NCBI GenBank assembly: GCA_030653975.1
Contig: JAURYH010000034.1
Location: 1 to 46,982, forward strand
DNA from: Hydrogenophaga sp.
Lineage (GTDB): Bacteria; Pseudomonadota; Gammaproteobacteria; Burkholderiales; Burkholderiaceae_C
Length of the DNA: 46,982 bases
Direction: 5' to 3'
Position numbers and translations under genes: made by a program. Under the pieces are notes generated by a model. It was given only the letters and a program-made list of their open reading frames with translations. It ran no database searches and was not told the origin of the DNA. Of this stretch, positions 26,641 to 34,051 are shown one piece after another; the stretch's first letter is position 1; each line of letters opens with the position of its first letter.

Positions 26641-26670
26641 CAACGTCTTCGCCTTCGCACGGATAGCACC

Positions 26671-27720
26671 ATGACCTCACCGACCCCCCTGAAATTCCTC
26701 ATGCCCGGCTGGTTCGCGCTGGTCATGGGCCTGTGCGGCCTGAGCCTGGCCTGGCACCGTGCGCACAGCGTGCTGGGCGACATGGCCAGCGGCATTGCGC
26801 TGGTGATCGGTGCGCTCGCGCTGCTGGTGTTCCTGGCGCTGCTGGTGGCTTCGGTGCTGCGCATCGCGCGCTACCCCGCCGCGCTGGCCGACGACCTCAA
26901 GCACCCGGTGCGCCACGCCTTCGTGGCCGCGCTGCCGGTGTCGCTGCTGCTGCTGGCCACCGTGGGCGTGGCGCTGGGCGGCGCCGAGGGCGGCCTGGCC
27001 CCGCTCTGGCGCGTGCTCTGGTGGACGGGCAGCCTTACCCAGCTCTGGGCCACGCTGTGGGTGCTGAGCCGCTGGATCTCGCCGGCCGCTGCGGCCCAGC
27101 CCGGCCAGGGCCCTGGCAACACCGGCCTGTGGCCGTCGGTCACGCCGGTGCTGCTGATCCCGGTGGTGGGCAACGTGGTCGCGCCGCTGGCGGGGTTGCC
27201 GCTCGGCATCGACGGCTGGTCGGCTGCGCAGATGGGCATCGGCGTGTTCTTCTGGCCGGTGGTGCTGACGCTGGTGCTGGTGCGGCGCCTGGCCCACAGC
27301 CCGCTGCCCGAACGCGTGTTGCCGGCCTGGTTCATCACCATCGCGCCGCCCGCCGTGATCGGCCTGGTGCTGATCCAGATGCAGGCGCCGGTGGCGGCGG
27401 TGCAGGCGCTCTGGGGTGTGGCGCTGTTCTTCGTGTTGTGGCTGCTGCCGGTCGTGCGCCGCATCGCCAGCCAGCCCTTTGGCGTGCCGTTCTGGGCGTT
27501 GTCGTTCCCGTTCGCCGCCTTCACCACGCTCACCCTGCGCCTGGCCGAGCTGCAGCCCGACAGCGCCTGGCACGGCGTGCTGCAGACCGCCGGCGTGCTG
27601 CTGCTCGCGTCCACCACCATGATCGTGCTCTGGCTCAGCTTCGCCACCGTGCGCGGCCTGCGCGAAGGCTCGCTGCTGGCGCCCGAGCCGGTGGCCAACA
27701 TCATCCCCGCGTCGGCCTGA
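26671..27720 (+). CDS. TDT/SLAC1 family transporter (TehA-like)
   Basis: A 349-residue membrane protein with about ten helices. The opening PGWFALVMGLCGLSLAWHRA and the WALSFPFAAFTTLTLRLAE block identify the TDT family, which includes TehA and the yeast sulfite exporter Ssu1. An exporter of sulfite or another anion is a reasonable guess given the TSUP gene nearby. No clear Shine-Dalgarno sequence precedes ATG 26671. The CsoR-like gene follows after 12 nt. Confidence 0.85.
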   Translation: MTSPTPLKFLMPGWFALVMGLCGLSLAWHRAHSVLGDMASGIALVIGALALLVFLALLVASVLRIARYPAALADDLKHPVRHAFVAALPVSLLLLATVGVALGGAEGGLAPLWRVLWWTGSLTQLWATLWVLSRWISPAAAAQPGQGPGNTGLWPSVTPVLLIPVVGNVVAPLAGLPLGIDGWSAAQMGIGVFFWPVVLTLVLVRRLAHSPLPERVLPAWFITIAPPAVIGLVLIQMQAPVAAVQALWGVALFFVLWLLPVVRRIASQPFGVPFWALSFPFAAFTTLTLRLAELQPDSAWHGVLQTAGVLLLASTTMIVLWLSFATVRGLREGSLLAPEPVANIIPASA

Positions 27721-27732
27721 AGCCGTTCGACC

Positions 27733-28038
27733 ATGACCGACGCCGCCGCCCCGCGCCAGCCGCTGACCGCTGATCGCAAGGCCGAGCTCATGCACCGCCT
27801 GCGCCGCGCCGAGGGCCAGGTGCGCGGCCTGCAGAAGCTGCTGGAAGACGGCGCCGACTGCACCAAGATCGCCCAGCAGCTGCTGGCCACGCGCCACGCG
27901 CTCGACAGCACCTACGTGCGTCTGAACCTGTCCGTGGCCGAGCACGAGCTGGCCCATCCGGCGGGCGACACCGCCGACGCCAAGGCGATCAGCGACGTGC
28001 TTGATCGCCTGCAGGCCCGGCTCGGTCGTTCCCGGTAG
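27733..28038 (+). CDS. CsoR/RcnR-family transcriptional repressor
   Basis: A 101-residue all-helical repressor (DUF156 fold) with RLRRAEGQVRGLQKLLEDGADCTKIAQQLLATRHALD. The invariant first ligand is Cys43 (DC). The positions that complete the site in relatives, 25 and 29 residues later, are Val68 and Glu72 instead of His/Cys. It therefore does not fit the Cu(I) CsoR, Ni/Co RcnR or two-Cys CstR patterns. It probably binds the TACCCC-TG-GGGGTA dyad upstream of the block and responds to a thiol-reactive signal or an unusual ligand set. Coupled after the TDT gene. Confidence 0.88.
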   Translation: MTDAAAPRQPLTADRKAELMHRLRRAEGQVRGLQKLLEDGADCTKIAQQLLATRHALDSTYVRLNLSVAEHELAHPAGDTADAKAISDVLDRLQARLGRSR

Positions 28039-28041
28039 TCG

Positions 28042-28260
28042 ACCCACCCCCGCCGCGCTGCGCGCGACCCCCCAGGGGGCAACGCGATGCGGCCTGGCAA
28101 AGCCAGTTCCGCCGCGTTCTGGGTTAAGGCACGGCGCTCCGGAGATCGCGCGCGCCGGTCGCACGGCGCGTGTCCTCTTTAAGGGGGGCGATGCGAGTGG
28201 CCCGGCAAAGCCGGTTCCGCCGCATCCTGGGTTGGGCATTTCTCGCCGGAGGCCGTCCAC
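28042..28260. repeat. Two GC-rich intergenic repeat copies in tandem
   Basis: The first copy has CCGCCGCGCTGCGCGCG, CCCCCCAGGGGG, GGCCTGGCAAAGCCAGTTCC, TTCTGGGTTAAGGCACGGCGCTCCGG. The second, starting near 28180, has GGGGGGCGATGCGAG, GGCCCGGCAAAGCCGGTTCC, GCATCCTGGGTTGGGCA and CGCCGGAGG. Both lie between the CsoR-like gene and the TSUP gene. No gene is credible in this 310-bp gap. Confidence 0.75.
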
Positions 28261-28348
28261 TTCGCATGGTGCGGGAGCACGGTTCCCGCCGGACAGTTTT
28301 GTCCGCCATGAAGGCAATCCAACGCGGGTCGCCCGGAATAATCGGCGC

Positions 28349-29110
28349 ATGGACTTTCTCACCGCTTCGCCCTTGCTCGCCGCTGCCGCGTTCGCCGCCG
28401 GCGTGCTCAACGCCATCGCCGGCGGCGGCAGTTTCCTCACCTTTCCCGCTCTGGTGTTTACCGGTGTGCCGCCCATCGTGGCCAATGCCACCAGTGCGCT
28501 CGCGGTGAGTCCCGGTTACCTGGGCAGCACGCTCGGCTTTAGAACCGAGCTGCGTGAACTGCCTGTGCGGCGTTTGAAACGCGAGATGTTCATCAGCGCC
28601 GTCGGCGGCGTGGCCGGCGCCCTGTTGCTGCTGGTCACGCCGGCGAAGGTGTTTTCGGGCATCGTGCCCTGGCTGCTGCTGTTTGCCACCGCGCTGTTCG
28701 CCACCGGTCCGGCGATCGCCCGGCGTGCGCAGGCGGCCTCTGCCGAAGGCCATGGCCTGGCCCGCTGGCGCGAGCCGGCGCTGGCCGTGGTCGCGGTTTA
28801 CGGGGGTTATTTCAACGGCGGCCTGGGCATCCTGCTCATGGCGCTCTACACCGTGGCCGGTGAATCGCGGCTGAACACCGTCAACGCGCTGAAGAACCTG
28901 AATTCGCTGGTGCTGTCGTGGTTGTCGGTGGCGGCTTTCGTGATCGCTGGCGCGATCGCCTGGAAAGCCGGGCTGCTGATGATGGTGGCGGCCACCGCAG
29001 GCGGTTTTTTCGGCGCCCGCTGGTCCAGGCGCCTGCCCGCGGCCTGGGTGCGCCGGGGCGTGATCGTCACCGGGCTGGTGATGAGCGCCCTGTTCTTCTG
29101 GAAGAACTGA
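28349..29110 (+). CDS. TSUP family permease (TauE/SafE sulfite exporter-like)
   Basis: A 253-residue membrane protein with about eight helices in two repeats. The signatures are FAAGVLNAIAGGGSFLTFPAL with the IVANATSALAV stretch, and the second-half YGGYFNGGLGILLMALY plus NTVNALKNLNS. TSUP members export sulfite, sulfoacetate or other sulfur/carboxyl anions. Following a TDT transporter and a CsoR-like repressor, sulfite or thiosulfate is the likely substrate class (inference). ATG 28349 gives the family N-terminus; the frame is open further upstream through the repeats. Confidence 0.88.
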   Translation: MDFLTASPLLAAAAFAAGVLNAIAGGGSFLTFPALVFTGVPPIVANATSALAVSPGYLGSTLGFRTELRELPVRRLKREMFISAVGGVAGALLLLVTPAKVFSGIVPWLLLFATALFATGPAIARRAQAASAEGHGLARWREPALAVVAVYGGYFNGGLGILLMALYTVAGESRLNTVNALKNLNSLVLSWLSVAAFVIAGAIAWKAGLLMMVAATAGGFFGARWSRRLPAAWVRRGVIVTGLVMSALFFWKN

Positions 29111-29228
29111 AGCGAACCGGCATCCACGGCGCCCGGCAGCCAGCCGGCGAGCTGCTCTGGGTCAGGGCCACCAGCCCGGTCCACACGGCGGCCAGCAGGG
29201 CCGTGAGGCGCCAGATCCGTGTCTTCAT
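29067..29228 (-). CDS. Possible small membrane-anchored protein coupled to the TerB-like gene
   Basis: The TerB-like stop codon and an ATG overlap as ATGA (29225-29228). The frame begins MKTRIWRLTALLAAVWTGLVAL, a convincing signal/anchor segment, then becomes Arg/Ser/Pro-rich and stops after 53 residues, overlapping the convergent TSUP gene by 44 bp. It may be a real short protein or the remnant of a longer one. Evidence is the coupling and the N-terminus only. Confidence 0.35.
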   Translation of the reverse strand: MKTRIWRLTALLAAVWTGLVALTQSSSPAGCRAPWMPVRFSSSRRTGRSSPAR

Positions 29229-29620
29229 GGTCGGGCACCCACCGGCCGGCGCCATGCGACCCCCAGCGCATCCAGCAGATCCACCTCGCCGTCGGCCAGG
29301 TGTCCGTCGGCCAGCGTCAGGGCCTCACATTGCTGCGCGATCAGGTCCTGCAAGTCGGGCCGGGTGATTTCTGCCATGAGTTGCTGGCGTGTGTCGCCAT
29401 CGACCATCCCGGTCCAGCGGCCGTTCCCGATGGCGAGCAGGTCCTGGCAGAACCGGTCGAGCACGTCCTTGAAGGCTTCCGGGCTCAGCCCCAGGCGGGC
29501 CGGCGCGTCGAGGCGGTCGAGCGCGCGGAGCTCGGTCATCGAGTAGTGGCCATCGGCCACCAGGGCCATGGCCAGCACCCGGGCGGCGGCTTGCGGGCTG
29601 TTGACGGGGAGGGATTGCAT
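29225..29620 (-). CDS. TerB-like protein
   Basis: A 131-residue helical protein with an acidic TerB/DUF533-type pattern: AARVLAMALVADGHYSMTELRALDRLDA in the first half and LADGHLADGEVDLLDALGVAWR in the second, two EF-hand-like acidic repeats that in TerB bind metal. No signal peptide. Role unknown; TerB domains occur in stress and tellurite-resistance contexts. AGGA lies 7 nt before ATG 29620 (ATG 29626 is too close). It follows the Bax-inhibitor gene on the same strand. Confidence 0.75.
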   Translation of the reverse strand: MQSLPVNSPQAAARVLAMALVADGHYSMTELRALDRLDAPARLGLSPEAFKDVLDRFCQDLLAIGNGRWTGMVDGDTRQQLMAEITRPDLQDLIAQQCEALTLADGHLADGEVDLLDALGVAWRRPVGARP

Positions 29621-29649
29621 GTGCATTTCCTGGCTGTGAAGGGATGGAC

Positions 29650-30330
29650 TCAGTCGTTTCCGCCGATGCCCATGAGGCTCAGCAGGCTGGTGAACAGGTT
29701 GAAGGCCGAGACGAACAGACCCACGGTGGCCAGCACGTAGTTGGTCTCGCCGCCGTTCACGATGCGGCTGGTCTCGAACAGGATCAGGCCCACCGACAGC
29801 AGCGCCACCAGGCCCGACACCGCCATCGCCAGCGCCGGCATCTGGAAGAAGTAGGCGCTCACCGCCAGCACCAGCGCGATCACCAGGCCGGCGAACAGGA
29901 AGCCGCCCATGAAGCTGAAGTCGCGCCGTGTCGTCAGCACATAGGCCGACAGCGCGACGAACGTGGCACCGGTGGCGCCGAGCGCGGCCACGATGGTGCC
30001 GGCGCCGCCGGGCAGGGCCAGCGTGTGCGTCAGCAGCGGGCCGAGTGTGTAGCCCATGAAGCCGGTGAGCGCGAACACCGCGGGCAGCGCCCAGCCGCTG
30101 TTCTGCAGCTTGTGCACTGCGAACAACAGGCCGAAGAAGCCGACCAGCGTGATCACCAGTCCGGGCGCGGGCCAGCTGCCGGCCACGGCCAGCGCGGCGA
30201 CCCCGGCGCTGAACAGCAGCGTGAGCGAGAGCAGGGCGTAGGTGTTGCGCAGCACCCGCGCCACCTGCGGGCGGTCCAGGGCGAGCGACGGGCGGGCGGA
30301 CAGAGACGGTTGACGGGCGATGCGATCCAT
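29650..30330 (-). CDS. Bax inhibitor-1/YccA family membrane protein
   Basis: A 226-residue protein with seven hydrophobic segments and the BI-1 family ending ETNYVLATVGLFVSAFNLFTSLLSLMGI. Members are proton-sensitive calcium-leak or protease-modulating membrane proteins of the inner membrane (YccA interacts with FtsH in E. coli). Typical length. It lies 30 bp upstream of the TerB-like gene on the same strand and is divergent from nhaR. Confidence 0.9.
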   Translation of the reverse strand: MDRIARQPSLSARPSLALDRPQVARVLRNTYALLSLTLLFSAGVAALAVAGSWPAPGLVITLVGFFGLLFAVHKLQNSGWALPAVFALTGFMGYTLGPLLTHTLALPGGAGTIVAALGATGATFVALSAYVLTTRRDFSFMGGFLFAGLVIALVLAVSAYFFQMPALAMAVSGLVALLSVGLILFETSRIVNGGETNYVLATVGLFVSAFNLFTSLLSLMGIGGND

Positions 30331-30430
30331 GCAGCTTCTCCAGAGGTGAACAGGGAGCCTCGAAGATAGGGCTGTACATGATCCTTAAAAAGCAGACAAT
30401 AACGAACAATCATTCAGCTAAGAACGAAGC

Positions 30431-31318
30431 ATGAGCCAGGACCTCAACTACAAGCACCTGTATTACTTCTGGGTCACGGCCAAGGAAGGCGGCATGTCCC
30501 ACGCTGCCGAACGGCTGGGCATGGCGGTGCAGACCATCAGCGCCCAGGTGCGCCTGCTGGAGCAGTCGCTGGGCCACGCGCTGTTCAAGCCCGCCGGGCG
30601 CGGCCTGGCGCTGACCGAGGCCGGGCAGGCGGCCCTGCAGGTGGCCGAGCAGATCTTCCTGCTCGGCGAGCAGCTGCCCAGCGCGGTGCGCGACGCCACC
30701 AGCCATAGCAGCGTGCGCCTGGTGGTCGGCATCTCCGATGGCCTGGCCAAGCTCGCCGTGCGCGAACTGCTGGCCCCGGCGCTCGAAGAGCCGCGCCTGC
30801 GCCTGGTGTGCCACGAAGACGATTTCGACGACCTGCTGGCCGACCTCGCCCTGCACCGGCTTGACGTGGTGCTGTCCGACCGGCCGGCACCCGCCAACCC
30901 CAACCTCAAGCTCTACAGCCACGCCATGGGGTCCTCGCCGCTGGGCTGGTACGCCCCCGAGGCCTGGCTGGCCCGGGCCAGCCACAACTTCCCGCACAGC
31001 CTGGCCGGGGTGCCGGTGCTGCTGCCGAGTTCACACGCCTCGGTGCGCCTGCGCCTCGACCAGTGGTTCGAGCAGCAAGGGGTGGTGCCCCATCTGGTGG
31101 GCGAGTTCGAAGACAGCGCGCTGCTTGCCACCTTCGGGTCGTCGGGCATGGGCGTGTTCCCCGCCTCCGAGCGCATGCGCGCCAAGCTCTCGCAGGGTTA
31201 TGGCCTGCAGTGGTTCGCTTCCTGCGAGGGCGTTCAGGAGCATTACTACGCCATCGGCACCGCACGCAAGGTGCAGCATCCGCTGGTGCAGAAACTGCTC
31301 GATGCAGGAGTGTCCTGA
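30431..31318 (+). CDS. nhaR: LysR-type activator NhaR
   Basis: A 295-residue LysR-family regulator with the NhaR-specific opening LNYKHLYYFWVTAKEGGMSHAAERLGMAVQTISAQ (winged helix-turn-helix at about 7-65). The effector domain contains VVGISDGLAKLAVRELL and the FGSSGMGVFPASERM block. NhaR activates Na+/H+ antiporter genes in response to sodium or alkaline pH; no nhaA is in this window, so the target is elsewhere or different. The gene is divergent from the Bax-inhibitor gene across a 100-bp AT-richer promoter region. Confidence 0.88.
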   Translation: MSQDLNYKHLYYFWVTAKEGGMSHAAERLGMAVQTISAQVRLLEQSLGHALFKPAGRGLALTEAGQAALQVAEQIFLLGEQLPSAVRDATSHSSVRLVVGISDGLAKLAVRELLAPALEEPRLRLVCHEDDFDDLLADLALHRLDVVLSDRPAPANPNLKLYSHAMGSSPLGWYAPEAWLARASHNFPHSLAGVPVLLPSSHASVRLRLDQWFEQQGVVPHLVGEFEDSALLATFGSSGMGVFPASERMRAKLSQGYGLQWFASCEGVQEHYYAIGTARKVQHPLVQKLLDAGVS

Positions 31319-31330
31319 ACGGCGGATGTC

Positions 31331-31660
31331 TCAGACGGCCTTGACCGCCGTGCTCGTGCCGTTGATCTTCACCGACTCGATGCCCGCGTCGCGGCCCGCC
31401 GCCGCCTTGTACATCTGGCTGGTGCCGATCACTTGGTGGTTGGCGGCCTTGAGGTTGAAGTAGCAGCGCCCGTCGGACGCGTCCTTGCGCTCGTAGCGCG
31501 CGTCGTTGCCGCAGTTGGTCTGGACGGACTGGATGCCGTTCTCCGCCGACGCCTTGGTGTCGTACTGCTCGCTGCGCAGGATCACTTCGCCGTTGCCCGC
31601 TTTCAGGACAAACGAAAACTGACCCTTGTCGTTCGAACCCAGTTCGTAGCTGCCTGCCAT
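31331..31660 (-). CDS. YegP family protein (two DUF1508 repeats)
   Basis: A 109-residue protein made of two copies of the DUF1508 unit: GQFSFVLKAGNGEVILRSEQYDTKASAENGIQSV and GRCYFNLKAANHQVIGTSQMYKAAAGRDAGIESV. These form a small swapped beta/alpha dimer of unknown cellular role. Full length for the family. AAGGAGCGGAC precedes ATG 31660. Convergent with nhaR, with 12 bp between the ends. Confidence 0.92.
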   Translation of the reverse strand: MAGSYELGSNDKGQFSFVLKAGNGEVILRSEQYDTKASAENGIQSVQTNCGNDARYERKDASDGRCYFNLKAANHQVIGTSQMYKAAAGRDAGIESVKINGTSTAVKAV

Positions 31661-31867
31661 GTCCGCTCCTTGGTGGTGGATAAAAAGTGCCGAAGCAGGC
31701 GGATGATAGGCGGGCCACCTCGCGCTGAACAGCTGTGGACGGGACGTGGCGCGTCGACCAGACCGCCGGGGCACCAAAGGCCTTGGCGGTGTGGTCCGGA
31801 CCAGTCAGTGGTGGCGGGCACCGCAGATCGCGCCGGCCGGCAGTCTGGGCGAAAACGTGTTCAAATG

Positions 31868-31894
31868 CCATCCATATAGATTCCATATGGATGG
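31868..31894. promoter_or_regulatory. Perfect 10-bp palindrome, likely autoregulatory operator
   Basis: CCATCCATAT-N7-ATATGGATGG has perfect 10-bp arms. It lies immediately upstream of the ribbon-helix-helix gene and overlaps its ribosome site. Such regulators usually bind palindromes in their own promoters. Confidence 0.6.
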
Positions 31895-31901
31895 TATTAG
31901 G

Positions 31902-32324
31902 ATGACGAACACCAAACTGGCCGACCCCAGAACCCGGATCGGCGAAACCGAAAAGATGACGATCAACCTGGGCGTGGTGGATCTGGGTCAGGTGGACCTG
32001 CTGGTGCAGGAAGGCTTTTATTCCAACCGCTCCGACCTGATCCGCACCGCCGTGCGCAACCTGCTGGCCACGCACGCAGACACGCTGCGCCAGACGGTGG
32101 CACGGCGCATGCTCATGCTGGGCCTGCAGCACCTGAGCCGCACCGATCTGGAGCGCGCGGTGGCCGCCGGCCAGCGGCTGAACATCCAGGTGGTCGGTCT
32201 GGCGCGCATCGCCGACGACGTGTCCCCCGAGCTGGCGCTGGCCGCGATCGAGTCCGTGTCGGTGCTGGGGGTCTTTCAGGCCAGCCCGGCGGTGCGCCAG
32301 GCACTGGCCGGACGCATGGTTTGA
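31902..32324 (+). CDS. Ribbon-helix-helix (CopG-type) transcriptional regulator
   Basis: A 140-residue protein. The N-terminal 50 residues form an RHH fold (EKMTINLGVVDLGQVDLLVQEGFYSNRSDLIRTAVRNLL), with the beta strand TINLG for DNA contact. The C-terminal half is helical and could bind a ligand or mediate oligomerisation. ATG 31902 is the likely start; ATG 31887 would place the start inside the palindrome. It lies 135 bp before the PHB-depolymerase-like gene, which it may control. Confidence 0.75.
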   Translation: MTNTKLADPRTRIGETEKMTINLGVVDLGQVDLLVQEGFYSNRSDLIRTAVRNLLATHADTLRQTVARRMLMLGLQHLSRTDLERAVAAGQRLNIQVVGLARIADDVSPELALAAIESVSVLGVFQASPAVRQALAGRMV

Positions 32325-32459
32325 CACTTCGCCTGACATCAACCCCCTTCAACATGGCAGCGGGCGCACACCCGCCACCGCCGGCCAACAGAACCCCCCG
32401 ATTTGAAACACCGCTTCCCACCACCTGCCCTTCCCTTGTCCGTCCCGAGAGCCACTGCC

Positions 32460-33665
32460 ATGAACATCCAAGACACCATTGAACGGGCGCTCAAGGCCGC
32501 CGGTCTGAACACCGAGAGTGGGCCCATGCGCGGCGTGACCGAAACGATCCGCAAGGCCCTGTCATCGGCCGGGCTGGGCGGCGGGGTGGCGCCACCCAAA
32601 GCTGCGCCCGCGCCGCACGCGCCCGGCCAGGGCGACACCATCGACGTGGTGGCGCGCGAGGTGGAAGCGCCGCCAGAGGCCAAGGCACCGGCCGCACGCG
32701 CCCCGTCGGCCAGGCAGCCCGCCGCCGAACCGCTCCCACCCGCTGAAACGGCAGAGGGTCAGTTCCTCGCGCGCAGCTTCAGCGCCGCAGCCGGCACCCG
32801 GGCCTACAAGCTGTACCTGCCGCCGCAGGCCGCGCAGGCCCAGGTCAAAACCAAAACCCTGCCGATGGTCGTGATGCTGCACGGCTGCACCCAGTCGGCC
32901 GACGACTTTGCCGCCGGCACGCAGATGAACCGCCTGGCCGATCAACACGGCTTTCTGGTGCTCTACCCCGAGCAGGCCGCGAGCGCCAATCCCTCGCGCT
33001 GCTGGAACTGGTTCAGCCCGCACGACCAGGTGCGTGAAGGCGGCGAGCCGGCGCTGATTGCCGGCATGGTCGAAGCGGTGGCGGCCGAACAGCCGGTGGA
33101 CCCGCGTCGCATCTTTGTTGCGGGCCTGTCGGCCGGCGCGGCCATGGCCGTGATCCTGGGGCAGACCCACCCCGAGCTGTTCGCCGCGGTGGGTGCCCAC
33201 TCGGGCCTGCCCTATGCGGCCGCGCACGACATCCCCTCCGCCATGGCCGCCATGAAAGGCCGCGTCGTCATGGGCCGTGCGCATTTTCCCGGCACGCCCG
33301 AAGACCCGCGGCGCCCCGCCACCCAGGCCGTGCCCATGATCGTGTTCCACGGCGACCGTGACCACACGGTGCTGCAGAGCAATGGTGAGCAGATCGTGAG
33401 CCAGGCGCTCGCGGCGTTCACGAGCCAGGCCGGCAACAACGGTTTCAAGGCATCCAGCGAAGAAGGCACCACCGACGCCGGGCAGCGCTACACCCGCACC
33501 CGGCACCTGGGCGCGGACGGGCGCTGCCTCGTCGAGGCCTGGGCCCTGCACGGCGCAGGTCATGCCTGGTCGGGCGGCAACGCCGCGGGCTCGTACACCG
33601 ACCAGAAAGGCCCGGACGCCTCGGCCGAAATGCTGCGTTTCTTCCTGGCGCAGCCGGCCGCCTAG
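32460..33665 (+). CDS. PHB depolymerase family esterase
   Basis: A 401-residue alpha/beta hydrolase. An N-terminal 100-residue region rich in Ala and Pro, without a signal peptide, precedes the catalytic domain: oxyanion segment VVMLHGCTQSADDFAAGT, the lipase box GLSAGAAM (Ser224) and a C-terminal GAGHAWSGG with the catalytic His. This fits LpqC/PhaZ-type esterases acting on polyhydroxyalkanoate or short-chain esters. Absence of a secretion signal suggests an intracellular role, for example in storage-granule turnover. Confidence 0.88.
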   Translation: MNIQDTIERALKAAGLNTESGPMRGVTETIRKALSSAGLGGGVAPPKAAPAPHAPGQGDTIDVVAREVEAPPEAKAPAARAPSARQPAAEPLPPAETAEGQFLARSFSAAAGTRAYKLYLPPQAAQAQVKTKTLPMVVMLHGCTQSADDFAAGTQMNRLADQHGFLVLYPEQAASANPSRCWNWFSPHDQVREGGEPALIAGMVEAVAAEQPVDPRRIFVAGLSAGAAMAVILGQTHPELFAAVGAHSGLPYAAAHDIPSAMAAMKGRVVMGRAHFPGTPEDPRRPATQAVPMIVFHGDRDHTVLQSNGEQIVSQALAAFTSQAGNNGFKASSEEGTTDAGQRYTRTRHLGADGRCLVEAWALHGAGHAWSGGNAAGSYTDQKGPDASAEMLRFFLAQPAA

Positions 33666-33716
33666 CGCCACGCCTGGACTTCGACTCACCCATGGGTGTG
33701 TAGAATCGCAGGCTTC

Positions 33717-33793
33717 GCGGCTGTAGCTCAGCTGGATAGAGTACTTGGCTACGAACCAAGGGGTCGTGGGTTCAATTCCTGCCAGCCGCACCA
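33717..33793 (+). tRNA. tRNA-Arg (anticodon ACG)
   Basis: A 77-nt cloverleaf. The acceptor arms GCGGCTG and CAGCCGC pair perfectly. The anticodon stem-loop is CTTGG-CTACGAA-CCAAG with anticodon ACG, and the T-loop TTCAATT is standard. The terminal CCA is encoded. The A at the wobble position would be deaminated to inosine by TadA. Confidence 0.97.
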
Positions 33794-33798
33794 GACAG

Positions 33799-33834
33799 AA
33801 AGCCCGCAACTTGAAGAAGTTGCGGGCTTTTTCT
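33799..33834 (+). terminator. Intrinsic terminator after tRNA-Arg
   Basis: AAGCCCGCAACTT-GAAG-AAGTTGCGGGCTT is a perfect hairpin followed by TTTTC, starting 6 nt after the tRNA CCA end. Confidence 0.92.
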
Positions 33835-33924
33835 TTGTCGGTGCGGGAGGCCTGTGGCGTGTCGGCCCAGGGGTGTTGGCTGGCCGATTCGGTTAATTCA
33901 CCGGGCAAGGCGCATAATGCGCGA

Positions 33925-33946
33925 GTGCGAGTCGAAAAACTCGCAC
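33925..33946 (+). promoter_or_regulatory. Perfect hairpin in the upstream region of the RRM gene
   Basis: GTGCGAGT-CGAAAA-ACTCGCAC has 8-bp perfect arms and lies about 105 nt before the RNA-binding protein start. CATAAT at 33913-33918 could be the -10, which would put the hairpin at the very 5' end of the transcript, as in stabilised or autoregulated leaders. Confidence 0.45.
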
Positions 33947-34051
33947 AAGTCAGGTGATCGGTCAGTTTCGCGCGCTACCTCGGTACTTTTCCAGTTTGTT
34001 GTGCTTTCGGGACCCCCATCGCTTTTGTTTTATGTATTTTGAGGAGTCCCC

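Noticed and set aside
21790..26643. A 1617-codon open frame on the minus strand opposite the RND genes
   Set aside because: His/Gly/Arg/Gln-rich composition without domain signatures; it is the antisense shadow of the adaptor, pump and DUF2892 genes in GC-rich DNA.
26677..28491. A 604-codon minus-strand frame across the TDT, CsoR-like and repeat region
   Set aside because: It crosses repeats and two well-supported genes antisense and shows no recognisable domain.
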